Assembly (NCBI GenBank): GCA_020796225.1
Contig: CM036758.1
Span: 30,545,647-30,609,646, forward strand
DNA length: 64,000 bases
Direction: 5' to 3'
Source: Arion vulgaris
Taxonomy: Eukaryota > Mollusca > Gastropoda > Stylommatophora > Arionidae
In this document: positions 44,098 through 53,649 of the stretch, piece by piece
Layout of the letters: each line of letters starts with the position of its first letter
Numbering within the stretch: the first letter of the stretch is position 1
Made by a program: the position numbers and the translations under genes
Notes under the pieces: model-generated
Database searches by the model: none
Seen by the model: only the letters and a program-made list of their open reading frames with translations
Told to the model about the DNA's origin: nothing

Positions 44098-44465
44098 CCT
44101 GATGAAGTTCAGTACTGATGTTGTACCCACTTTTTTCCCTGTTGTGTTTATTTCTAAACCGGTCTCTTCTTGTTACTCCCAGCATTCTGCGTAGACATGT
44201 CATATTTGGCGTGATTAATTTTCTTCTATCGTTTGGTGTCAGCGTATCACTTGTAAGCTGGTAGTTCCCGTGACTCTCTGGTTAAGCACTCTCCCTACTC
44301 ATTGTCTCTCATATATCCATTTCTGTTTGTTACGTTCAGAATGTATCACACCGCGTATAACTATTCACACGACTTTTTGTAAAAGTAGAATCGCGGATCC
44401 TTCCACAAAGACTTATGAGGATGTAAACTTCTGGTTGAACAATTCAGCGAATTCTGAACTCTTTT

Positions 44466-44520
44466 ATTCATATATATATGTATGTATGCATATATATGTA
44501 TGTGTGTGTGTGTGTGTGTC
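44466..44520. repeat. (TA)/(TATG)/(TG)n microsatellite
   Basis: TATATATATGTATGTATGCA grades into a TG run of about ten repeats. Confidence 0.85.
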
Positions 44521-44555
44521 ATCAGCCACATTCCGTCGGTTTCATCTATTATGTC

Positions 44556-44805
44556 GCCCGAGTGGTTACCGGGGCCCAAATTTGGAGTGTAAAGAATAGA
44601 ACCACTGTTACCTGCAACGCATGTCGTAAGAGGCGAATAAGGAGGTTTTGCTGAAATCGTATGCATGTGTCCTAAACGTGTACAAGTCTGCCTTTAGGAG
44701 CCTACCAAACCAATGTGCAACGTATACACGTTCTTGGCAAAGATCAAACCTATCACAAAGAGTGATTAAAATTGGTAGTAAAGAATGAATGCAAAGAAGA
44801 AGAAG
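44556..44805 (+). mobile_element. SINE-A copy, full length, with TSD
   Basis: The flanks ATCTATTATGTC (44544-44555) and ATCTATTGTC (44806-44815) form an imperfect TSD with a 2-nt gap. The element is GCCCGAGTGGTTACCGGGGC ... GCAAAGAAGAAG, 250 bp, very like the copy at 35958. Confidence 0.8.
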
Positions 44806-44869
44806 ATCTATTGTCATTTCTTTCACCGGTTTATTGTATTCTTCATCTTACTGAACTGACGTAGGTCTC

Positions 44870-45690
44870 CTCCAACAGAGATATCAAATGATATGCATGC
44901 AGCTTTTATGAAATTGAAAAACACACTCTGCGGGAATTCACTACCAATGATACTGCGATAAACAAGCACTCCAGTGCTATAATGAACCAGTACATATATA
45001 TGGCAGCGAATCATGGACAATGAACAATCAATAAGATCATTGAAAGTCACAGAGATGTGGTTTTACAGAGAAATGCTGAAAATTGTAGGGACCGCTAAGA
45101 AAACAAATGATGAGGTTTTAACTCTTTCCACGTTTTAAGCAGCACACTGCGCCACGACGGTAGTCCGTTGCACGCTATTATCCGCACACTGCGCCATAGA
45201 GTTGTTTCCCTTATAAGACGTCTTTCTAGTTTTACTTCTACTGTTTTACTTATACTACTTTTCAACCTTGTTATTCTATTGGGTTGTCCAGTTTTCTTCA
45301 ATTTAATATATAAAAATATATATATGTTTATTTATTGACGAGTAGTTGGAATGGTTTTTTTACCTCCTTGAATTAACTGCTTAAAATTTGAGGAAATAAC
45401 TCTACGTCGAAAGAGTTAAATCAGGCCTGCACACAAAGAAACATCAAAAGTATAAGAATCAGACAGTCAAGGTTCTTCTGGCATATAATGCGAAGAGGAT
45501 GATTAGAACATCTTGTGACAACTGGTAAAAATATGAGGAAGAAGACATCATGGAAGGCTGAGCTGGTTGTTGGGTGGTCTGACATCGTGGTTCGACAAAA
45601 GAACTGATTAGCTGCACTAAGGAGAGAGAGAGAGATAGAGTTGTTGAAAGACATGATCGCCTACACCGCCAGGCATGGCACTTGATGAAT
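44870..45690 (+). mobile_element. LINE-R 3' half, split by a MITE
   Basis: The segment before 45118 matches 11730-11926 (GCAGCGAATCATGGACAATG, ACAAATGATGAGGTTTTA). After 45419 it continues with GCCTGCACACAAAGAAACAT and ends with AGGCATGGCACTTGATGAAT, the LINE-R 3' end. The interrupted copy and its intact counterpart together prove the MITE insertion. Confidence 0.75.
45122..45415. mobile_element. piggyBac-type MITE, 294 bp, TTAA target
   Basis: Terminal inverted repeats CTCTTTCCACGT and CTCTTTCGACGT (right end inverted) match at 11 of 12. Both flanks are TTAA (45118-45121 and 45416-45419), the duplication used by piggyBac transposases. The interior has a short direct repeat GCACACTGCGCCA (two copies near the left end) and no ORF of note. 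A paralogous unoccupied site is at 11926-11929. It needs a transposase supplied in trans. Confidence 0.85.
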
Positions 45691-45699
45691 GGATGCATA

Positions 45700-45840
45700 C
45701 TGATGGCTCAGGTTTGCTTGCTGGATAAACACACTTCTCGCTCTGCCCATCAGGCATTCAGTTCTACTTGTCCAACATGTAATTTTTAAACTTCTCAAAT
45801 GACTGGATAGATTCAACATCAATGTTAGTGTCCATTGTAA
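45700..45840 (-). mobile_element. Probable LINE-RNH fragment
   Basis: The block CACACTTCTCGCTCTGCCC also occurs near the RNase H LINE fragment at 19640, and AACATCAATGTTAGTGTCCA resembles the pieces at 4830 and 25510. No motif is intact. Confidence 0.35.
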
Positions 45841-45844
45841 ATAT

Positions 45845-46255
45845 GCATCGCGAACCCCGTGGAATTAGTTCATCATATTCGCAATGTCAAGGACCAATGT
45901 CTCAAACATGGTGACACTATTTTATCATTTCTTGTCGTAATAAATTCTCACATCAGACGGTAAGCTTTAGAGAAAAAAAAGCTAGTCTTTCACAGTCGCC
46001 TCAACGGTTCTTTGTTATGCACAGCACATGCTTTTATTGATGATATTGTTCACGTTGTATTCGTCTTGAGCAATGTTCTGTCAATAGCTGTGGCATGGAA
46101 ATGATAGAGAAGCGTAGCTCCTCAACAAAGTCAAAACAAAACCTAGACCCATACAACTCTAGTCACTAGCCACAATTGCAAGATATACAGACACTTACTG
46201 AACTCAAAGAAGGGATAGAAACATTAAATGGTGGGGTGTGAACTTTATAACGGGT
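45845..46255. other. Intronic sequence, nothing recognised
   Basis: Unassigned sequence leading into minisatellite T6. Confidence 0.3.
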
Positions 46256-46261
46256 GAACGG

Positions 46262-48880
46262 TTTGTATATCTGAACAGACATGACTGTACCTTCTGCCTT
46301 CATGTTTGTACTAACAGACATACGACTGTAGCTCCTTCTGCCTTCTATGTTTGTATATCTGAATTGACAAGAGTAGCCCCTCCCACTTTCTATGTTTGTA
46401 TATCCGTATATCTGAACTGACAAAAGCAGCTCCTCCTAGTTTGTATATCTGAACAGACAAGAGTAGCTCCTACTACCTTCTATGTTTGTATATCTGAACT
46501 GACAAGAGTAGCTCCACCTACCTTCTATGTTTGTATATCTGAACTGACAATAGTAGCTTCTCCTACCTTCTATGTTTGTATATCTGAACAGACAATAGTA
46601 GCTCCTCCTACCTTCTTTGTTTGTATCTCTGGAACAGACAAGAGTAGTTCCTCCTACCTTCTACTTTTGTATATCTGAACTGAAAGAGTAGACCTCCTAC
46701 CTTCTATGTTTGTATATCTGAACTGACAAAGTAGCTTCTCCTACCTTCTTTGTTTGTATATCTGAACAGACAAGAGTAGACCTCCTACCTTCTTTGTTTG
46801 TATCTCTGAACAGACAAGAGTAGTTCCCCTCCTACCTTCTTTGTTTGTATCTCTGAACAGACAAGAGTAGTTCCTCCTACCTTCTTTGTTTGTATATCTG
46901 AACTGACAAGAGTAGCCCCTCCTACCTTCTATGTTTGTATATCTGAACTGACAAGAGTAGTTCCCTCCTACCTCTATGTTTGTATATCTGAACTGACAAG
47001 GTAGCACCTCCTACCTCTATGTTTGTATATCTGAACTAGACAAGAGTAGCTCCTCCTACCTTCTATGTTATATCTGAACTGACAAAGTAGCTCCTCCTAC
47101 TTTTATGTTTGTATATCTGAACTGACAAAGTAGCACTCCTACCCTCTATGTTTGTATATCTGAACAGACAATAGTAGCTCCTCCTACCTTCTTTGTTTGT
47201 ATCTCTGGAACGACAGAATAGTTCTCCTACCTTCTATTTTGTATATCTGAACTGACAAAGTAGCTCTCCTACCTTCTTTGTTTGTATATCTGGAACAGAC
47301 AAGAGTAGTTCTTCCTACCTTCTACTTTTGTATATCTGAACTGACAAGAGTAGCCCCTCCTACCTTCTATGTTTGTATATCTGAACAGACAAGAGTAGCT
47401 CCTCCTACCTTCTATGTTTGTATATCTGAACTGACAAGAGTAGCTCCTCCTACCTTCTATGTTTGTATATCTGAACTGATAATAGTAGCTTGTCCTACCT
47501 TCTATGTTTGTATATCTGAACAGACAATAGTAGCTCCTCCTACCTTTGTTTGTATCTCTGGAACAGACAAGAGTAGTTCCTCCTACCTTCTACTTTTGTA
47601 TATCTGAACTGACAAGAGTAGTTCCTCCTACCTTCTATGTTTGTATATCTGAACGACAGATAGTTCTCTCCTACCTTCTTTGTTTGTATATCTGAACAGA
47701 CAAGAGTAGTTCCTCCTACCTTCTATGTTTGTATATCTGAACTGACAAGAGTAGCCCCTCCTACCTTCTATGTTTGTATATCTGAACTGACAAGAGTAGC
47801 TCCTCCTACCTTCTATGTTTGTATCTCTGAACTGACAAGAGTAGCTCCTCCTACCTTCTATGTTTGTATATCTGAACAGACAAGAGTAGCTCCTCCTACC
47901 TTCTATGTTTGTATATCTGAACTGACAAGAGTAGCTCCTCCTACCTTCTATGTTTGTATATCTGAACTGACAATAGTAGCTCCTCCTACCTTCTATGCCA
48001 GTATATCTTAACAGACAAGAGTAGCCCTCCTACCTTCTATGTTTGTATATCTGAACAGACAATAGTAGCTCCTCCTACCTTCTTTGTTTGTATATCTGAA
48101 CTGACAAAGTAGCTCTCCTACCTTCTATGTTTGTATATCTGAACAGACAATAGTAGCTCCTCCTACCTTCTTTGTTTGTATTCTGAACAGACAAAGTAGT
48201 TCTTCCTACCTTTACTTTGTATATCTGAACTGACAAGAGTAGTTCCTCCTACCTTCTATGTTTGTATATCTGAACTGACAAGAGTAGCCCCTCCTACCTT
48301 CTATGTTTGTATATCTGAACTGACAAGAGTAGCTCCTCCTACCTTCTATGTTTGTATATCTGAACTGATAATAGTAGCTTCTCCTACCTTCTATGTTTGT
48401 ATATCTGAACTGACAAGAGTAGCTCCTCCTACCTTTGTTTGTATTCTGAACAGACAAGAGTAGTTCCTCCTACCTTCTATTTTGTATATCTGAACTGACA
48501 AGAGTAGCACCTCCTACCTTCTATGTTTGTATCTCTGAACGACAAGAGTAGCTCCTCCTACCTTCTATGTTTGTATATCTGAACTGACAATGAGTAGTTT
48601 CCTCCTACCTTCTTTGTTGTATATCTGAACAGACAAGAGTAGTTCCTCCTACCTTCTATGTTTGTATATCTGAACTGACAAGAGTAGCTCCTCCTACCTT
48701 CTATGCTTGTATATCTGAACTGACAAGAGTAGCTCCTCCTACCTTCTATGTTTGTATATCTGAACTGACAAGAGTAGCTCCTCCTACCTTCTATGCCAGT
48801 ATATCTGAACAGACAAGAGTAGTTCCTCCTACCTTCTATGTTTGTATATCTGAACTGACAAGAGAAAGTAACCTTCCCTC
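46262..48880. repeat. Minisatellite T6, 45-bp unit, about 58 copies
   Basis: The unit is TATATCTGAACTGACAAGAG, TAGCTCCTCCTACCTTC, TATGTTTG. At 2.6 kb it is the largest array here. Units vary at A/C in GAAC(T/A)GACA, at AGAGTAG or ATAGTAG, and at TATG or TTTG. Since 45 is 15 codons, both strands show false repeat proteins; scattered 1-nt indels break them, which argues against translation. Confidence 0.95.
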
Positions 48881-48929
48881 CGTCACCTCTGTTATACAAT
48901 TAATTATTGCTCTCACCAACATTGCCCCT

Positions 48930-49260
48930 CATCATCACAACTTTTCCTCTTCCTTCAGTTCTTTCCCCATGATTGAATCTAAAAATAGAACCGATTTAAG
49001 CCCACAAAAGCCGTCACTGCGGCAAAGTTGATTAAAGCTTGATAAATATTATAGGAAATTCCCTCCCCTGTTGAAATATTTGCATAGACACTAATCACGT
49101 CCCTTTAATTGCTGGCGCTGTAACTGTGTATATTTATATAAATTAATAGGCGGTCGGGCGGGCGGGCTGTCAGAGCGGGAGCTCCAGCTCCTGGTTATTT
49201 TCTCAGCGTTTCTCATTATAATTGGTCAACGGTGCAGCTTATCTCAATGTGTTTGTAAGT
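48930..49260. promoter_or_regulatory. Candidate conserved non-coding island, LMO4 intron 1
   Basis: A repeat-free island directly after T6 with a perfect octamer (ATTTGCAT at about 49078), CCTTTAATTGCTGG, AAATTAATAGGCGG, GGGCGGGCGGGC and TTATAATTGGTCAACGG. It is the strongest enhancer-like composition in intron 1. No coding potential. Confidence 0.4.
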
Positions 49261-49264
49261 GTGT

Positions 49265-49540
49265 AGAATGTGGGGTGGGTGCCTGTCGATAATAAGGGCT
49301 CCGTGATAAACGGGGAGGGGGTAGTTACTAGCTTGTTTGGTCTGGTTGTGTCTACTCTGTCTTCATTATAGCATTTCTCCGTTACCACCCGTTGCTACAC
49401 ATTTGCTTGTCTTTCTTTCCTTGGCTATGTGTGTATGCTTTGAAAACAAACACTACTAATGTGATTTTATGTTTCTGATAATAAGACTTAGTCGCGTACA
49501 AATGCATACAACTCAGACTCAAACATATCGACCGACCCCA
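49265..49540. other. Intronic sequence, nothing recognised
   Basis: Unassigned sequence between a candidate regulatory island and SINE-B. Confidence 0.3.
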
Positions 49541-49543
49541 GTC

Positions 49544-50047
49544 GCCCGTGTATCCCGGGCTCTCAAGGGAGCACAGAATAGTAACACTGCGTCGTAAAGG
49601 CGACTGAGGTAGGGGCCTAAGAAAGCTACCTAGTAAATAAAAAGCGTCGCAGAAATCGGAAGTGCTTGGCTACATGTATGCACATAACTGACACAACGTA
49701 CAACCGCTCTTAGGCTCACACCACATACAAATCACAAAGATTGGTCGCCCGAGTGGTTAAAGGGGCCCATGTTTGGGGTGTAAAGAATAGAACCAGTGTT
49801 ACCTGCCACGCATGTAAGAGGCGTGAAATCGGAGTGAATCGGATGCGTGTCATAGACATGTAGAAGTCTATGCGTTTAGGGGCCTAGCAAACCAATGTGC
49901 AACGTATACACGTTCTTGGCAAAGATCAAACATATCACAAAGAGTGATTAAAATTGGTGGTAAAGAACAAACACAATGAAGAAGAAGACAAAGATTGGTT
50001 TAACAAGTAGTCGATATGAAGCGTTCGAAGAAGAAGAAGAAGAAGAC
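49544..50047 (+). mobile_element. SINE-B copy, split by SINE-A
   Basis: Left part 49544-49745 (GCCCGTGTATCCCGGGCTCT ... ACAAATCACAAAGATTGGT) and right part 49988-50047 (ACAAAGATTGGTTTAACAAG ... GCGTTCGAAGAAG with a GAA run). SINE-A split it 60 bp from its 3' end. Confidence 0.8.
49746..49987 (+). mobile_element. SINE-A copy with 12-bp TSD inside SINE-B
   Basis: ACAAAGATTGGT at 49734-49745 and 49988-49999 is a perfect TSD from SINE-B sequence. The SINE-A starts CGCCCGAGTGGTTAAAGGGG, has a damaged core (CATGTAAGAGGCG) and ends AACACAATGAAGAAGAAG. Confidence 0.85.
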
Positions 50048-50454
50048 GGACTCCAGTCTCTACGCCAAGAGTATAGCTTCTTGTTGTATAGTATTCTTCC
50101 CATTGTCAAATATTTACTCTCATACTTGGTCCCTCCTGTGTCATATCTCCTAGACCACTTCATGTAATCCCTCCCAAAATCATTACCCAAGTCTCCATGC
50201 CAGGGGTATATCTTCTTATTGTGTAGTCTTCTTCCCTAAGACGCCAGCCAGATTGCACATGGCCCATTCTCCGACATAATTACCAGCGGTACACCAGTCA
50301 GTCAACATCAAATCCGACTTCAGACAAATCCAACAGAAGCGAAAACTGACAACCACACATACATACACACATACCAGATCAACGTAGAGTTCTCTCCTTA
50401 TTAGGACTACACACACATACCAGAACACAATACTAAACAAGTCTTTTAGAACTA

Positions 50455-50590
50455 GTCCCAGGCCACACCAAAAAAGAAGGCCAATACGCTCCGATATCAC
50501 CAAAAAAGGCATCCGTCTTAGTTTGAAAGAGTGTGCCTCGGCCACATAGAAGCTTAATCCACCACCTAACAAACAAACAAACAACTGTAC
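50455..50590. repeat. Dispersed repeat J
   Basis: It shares CTAGTCCCA, GGCATCCGTCTTAG-type, TTTGAAAGAG and GGCCACATAGA blocks with 60766-60890 in the same orientation. It ends in an AACA run. No tRNA boxes. Unrecognised family. Confidence 0.5.
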
Positions 50591-50829
50591 CGACAATGGC
50601 TATATTTATATTACTTTTGTTGCATATCCCTTTCGTGATTTGCACTCTAGATATACATATATACAGCTACACTTGCAAATGTCACTCCTTCCCTCCCGTC
50701 CATCACACCTGACACATAACTAGATGAAAGTCATTACCTAGCGTTGGTATACGTTCTTTTTGCCACCGCCGCCGATTGTAACAGTGAATAAATAATCTGT
50801 TACAAAAACAGACTGTTCCTGTTAGTAGC

Positions 50830-51095
50830 AACCGAGCTGGTGCTAATGAGCAATCACTGCTCACATGCTGAGACCCAGCCAGCCGCCCTCTTCCTACAAA
50901 TCTCTTGCTTATCCTACTTGTTATCGCCGTTTTCCTCCGTCGCCTCAGCTATCCTGAAAGCCAGCTGCCGCGCTTCTCTGTTGACGACGTATCTGAGGCA
51001 GGCATCTCCCAATTAAGCAGTTTATTTGGTGCGTGTGCTGGGCGGGAATGTGAGAGTGCCAGCATGAACACGATTTAAAGTACTTTCTAACGTCC
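50830..51095. promoter_or_regulatory. Candidate conserved non-coding island, LMO4 intron 1
   Basis: Unique, GC-richer block with CTGGTGCTAATGAGCAATCA, GAAAGCCAGCTGCCGCG (an E-box CAGCTG) and CTCCCAATTAAGCAGTTTAT. Inferred regulatory only. Confidence 0.35.
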
Positions 51096-51097
51096 CG

Positions 51098-51346
51098 GGT
51101 ACATCAACTCGCGCTAACCAACAATGATGACTATAGTACGTACTACTACTATCAACTTGTTGTTCACATAGGGGCGGATACTTTCCTAGAAGTACTTAGG
51201 ACACAATTTTTGTCAAACACAAGGTACATCAACTCGCGCTAACCAGCAACGATGACTATAGTACGGACTACTATCAACTTTTGTTCACAAGATGGACGGA
51301 TACATTCCTAGAAGTACATTTGATTTTTGTCGCAGGTCACTCTGGA
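51098..51346. repeat. 125-bp tandem duplication
   Basis: Two copies start ACATCAACTCGCGCTAACCA at 51101 and 51226, and each continues with GATGACTATAGTACG and TTCCTAGAAGTAC. A third partial copy (ACATCAACTCGCGCTAACTA) lies at about 51732, beyond an RNase H fragment. Confidence 0.75.
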
Positions 51347-51765
51347 ATGAAGAGCAATGAGAGAACTGATGCACTAGCGAGCAATGCTGCGATCGATAAT
51401 GGATATTCGTAGACAAAAGCGACATCATCAATGTTCTAAGAGAAAACATACGGTCTAACGATTTTAACGAAGATAAAGGGTATTCTCTATCTCGGTTGCG
51501 CAACGAATGCATACCGATAGGTGCAGCAAGACGGAAAAACCATGAGAGAAACCCCAGTAAATACATCAACCAGCACAGAACGGGATGTTTAAACACATTG
51601 AAACATATGCTTGGGAGGAAATCGGAGCAATTATGGACACGCCAGATGTGCGATGAAGATGATCCTTCAATGAATAATGAACGAGCTAAAAGTAAAGTTA
51701 CAGAGAACACAATTGTTGTCAAACACCAAGTCACATCAACTCGCGCTAACTAACAATGATGATAG
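51308..51765 (+). mobile_element. LINE-RNH C-terminal fragment
   Basis: Frames give FVAGHSGMKSNERTDALASN, INVLRENIRSNDF, LRNECIPIGAARRKN, then NQHRTGCLNTLKHMLG, KSEQLWTRQMC. This is RNase H motif 3 followed by the IGAARR and SEHLW-type C-terminus. Two early stops and a frameshift. It sits between copies of the 125-bp repeat. Confidence 0.65.
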
Positions 51766-51769
51766 AAAG

Positions 51770-52620
51770 ACTGACATTGATTGACTGTTAAAGATGTGTT
51801 AACTAACTAGATGAACACTGCTTCATAGTTTGCTCTATATCAACCGCTTGTTATAACACTCTTTGTGGTCCGTATGTGATTTGCACCTTAGAGGGTGAGT
51901 TTGTTGTGCCAGTTAGAGGCACCTACAGAATCGTAGGCCATCACATCTGTTTTCTGCGTATTTTTTATTCGGTTCGCCTCTTTAAGTCGTGGGCCCAAAA
52001 TAAAAATCCCGGCCTAGGTGAGTTCATCCCCACTAAGCAAGTCAGAACCCTGTTAGTCTCGACTCTCACAATTTCTCGGTCACTGTGGGGGTGGGGTTGA
52101 GTTGTATTTTGTACGTGTCATCAGCAGGCTACTACTTTTCGCTCTTCCTAGGATAGACTAGCCAGCATGAAAGTCAAAACCAGACGCAGAACACATCTTT
52201 TTGACGGCAAAGTTGGCATACAATTTCTTGTTCTTTCACCGTGAAGAAAAAGTGCTTGTTTTGTTGTGTCACTTTTTTATATAACAGTAATACGTCTCAA
52301 GACTGTTCAGTACTGCATTTCTATAATTTTATGTGCTCTTTCTCACTTCAATCCCTACTCACGTAGATAAGACTGGAATAATACAGTATGTTACGGGGAC
52401 ACCACTTGTAGGTAGATTAGGGTCTGCTTGTTGGATGACTTTTACCATCTGATTCATGCTTATTACTCACCTAGACTCTGAACCTTGATTTGACACACCT
52501 ACGCACACACATTTGATGTGTACATAACGATTAACAAGATTCCCATCAACTTAGGAGATCATGCAGTTCAGATACTTTTTACTTTGTTCTCAGACTTTCA
52601 CATGGTTGATTCTAACAAAT
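51770..52620. other. Intronic sequence, nothing recognised
   Basis: Unassigned sequence near the end of LMO4 intron 1; short frames without domains. Confidence 0.3.
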
Positions 52621-52629
52621 CTACTAATG

Positions 52630-52863
52630 AAAATCGTGGCATATCCTTTACAGAACTTCACCATCAACCACAGTAAATTAGTCGTTGATTTTCGACACCA
52701 CTTATACGTTCAGTAGTTTACCATTGCTTCCTGAACGGTGATGTCTATTTTTACCGTTCATAAAAATCTACCCTGAACAAATGTGCTTCAAACTGCCTAC
52801 CCTGAGTTTGAACCAGGTACGTTTATGGATTGAGCTCACCACCGCCTAAGCTACAGACACCCA
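52630..52863 (-). mobile_element. SINE-C copy, head type 2, inverted
   Basis: The minus strand reads GTCTGTAGCTTAGGCGGTGG (A box), CCTGGTTCAAACTCAGGG (B box), the body ACCGTTCAGGAAGCAATGGT, and the end CTGTAAAGGATATGCCACGA. Confidence 0.75.
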
Positions 52864-52984
52864 CAGCAATAGATTACCAATATTGCCATCTAGCTATTTC
52901 TGAATGAAGATAGGACATTACCATGTATTTCACTATTTACTATCCTTCAGTAAAATAGTTCAGTGATGTAATTTTTTTCTACAC

Positions 52985-53240
52985 CCGCTATAACGTAGTC
53001 ATGGTGCCTACTTTAGCAATTCTGACTGATTTTTGAGTGAAGGCTTGCGTTCCTTATCACTAGTGTCCCTCACAATTCAGACGAAACTTACTCTGTCTTC
53101 AGGGGTACTTGTAATTTAGATCCCCAAATAAAGGGTCTCGGTTTCCTGTAGTCCGACCGTGTGCACAAGGATGTGTTACCCAAGCTGGCCTCTAAACCCT
53201 GGATTTCAGCACCGTCTTGTCGACTTGGCTATCAGCGACC
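52985..53240 (-). mobile_element. SINE-L copy, inverted
   Basis: The minus strand has GTCGCTGATAGCCAAGTCGA (A-box region), a body with AGTTTCGTCTGAATTGTGAG and the end CTCAAAAATCAGTCAGAATT. It lies about 230 bp before LMO4 exon 2. Confidence 0.65.
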
Positions 53241-53467
53241 CTGGTCATCTAATGAGAATGGAACCACATCCACTATAATCTGAACATTGCAACTTGTTGT
53301 TCATGAACTGATAATATGCATTGTTTGTTCTGGTAACCCAGCATGTGACTTCTATGCGTTTTTCACTCCTCTGTTTGAAGGTAGCTCTCTAGATATATAT
53401 GTGAGAGTCCATGTCTGACTGTGCTCTATCTCTGATTAACATGCATAACTTGTTCTTCCATCCACAG

Positions 53468-53564
53468 ATTGTTTGGCTCAGGAGGATCCTGTTGTGGATG
53501 TGGTCAGCCAATTCCAGCCAGCGAGTTTGTCATGCGAGCGCAGGCTAACGTCTACCACCTCAAG
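53468..53564 (+). CDS. LMO4: LMO4-type adaptor, coding exon 2
   Basis: The 97-bp exon follows an acceptor (CCATCCACAG) and supplies the last base of Arg81 plus 32 codons. It covers the inter-LIM linker and the start of LIM 2: LFGSGGSCCGCGQPIPASEF, then VMRAQANVYHLK. Zinc ligands are C89, C92 and H111. It ends at a full codon before GTTAGA, a weaker donor than exon 1. The same two junctions (Arg-Leu-Phe-Gly and Leu-Lys|Cys-Phe) occur in vertebrate LMO4, which supports the model. Confidence 0.93.
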
Positions 53565-53649
53565 GTTAGAGATATCTTATGTCTCTGTTCAACGTGTTTC
53601 ATTTTGTGTAGGTTTCTCTCTGAACATGTGACTATCTAGCCATCACATT

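Larger units (their letters stand above)
43571..44265 (-). mobile_element. LINE-F 3' end, split by SINE-A
   Basis: The left part (43571-43679) and right part (44098-44265) are pieces of LINE-F by comparison with 16335-16690 and 55205-55690. About 120 bp of LINE between them is missing, so SINE insertion was accompanied or followed by a deletion. Confidence 0.65.

Noticed and set aside
46262..48880. Apparent 15-residue repeat proteins on both strands
   Set aside because: They arise from the 45-bp unit; 1-nt indels break every frame and the array lies inside an LMO4 intron.
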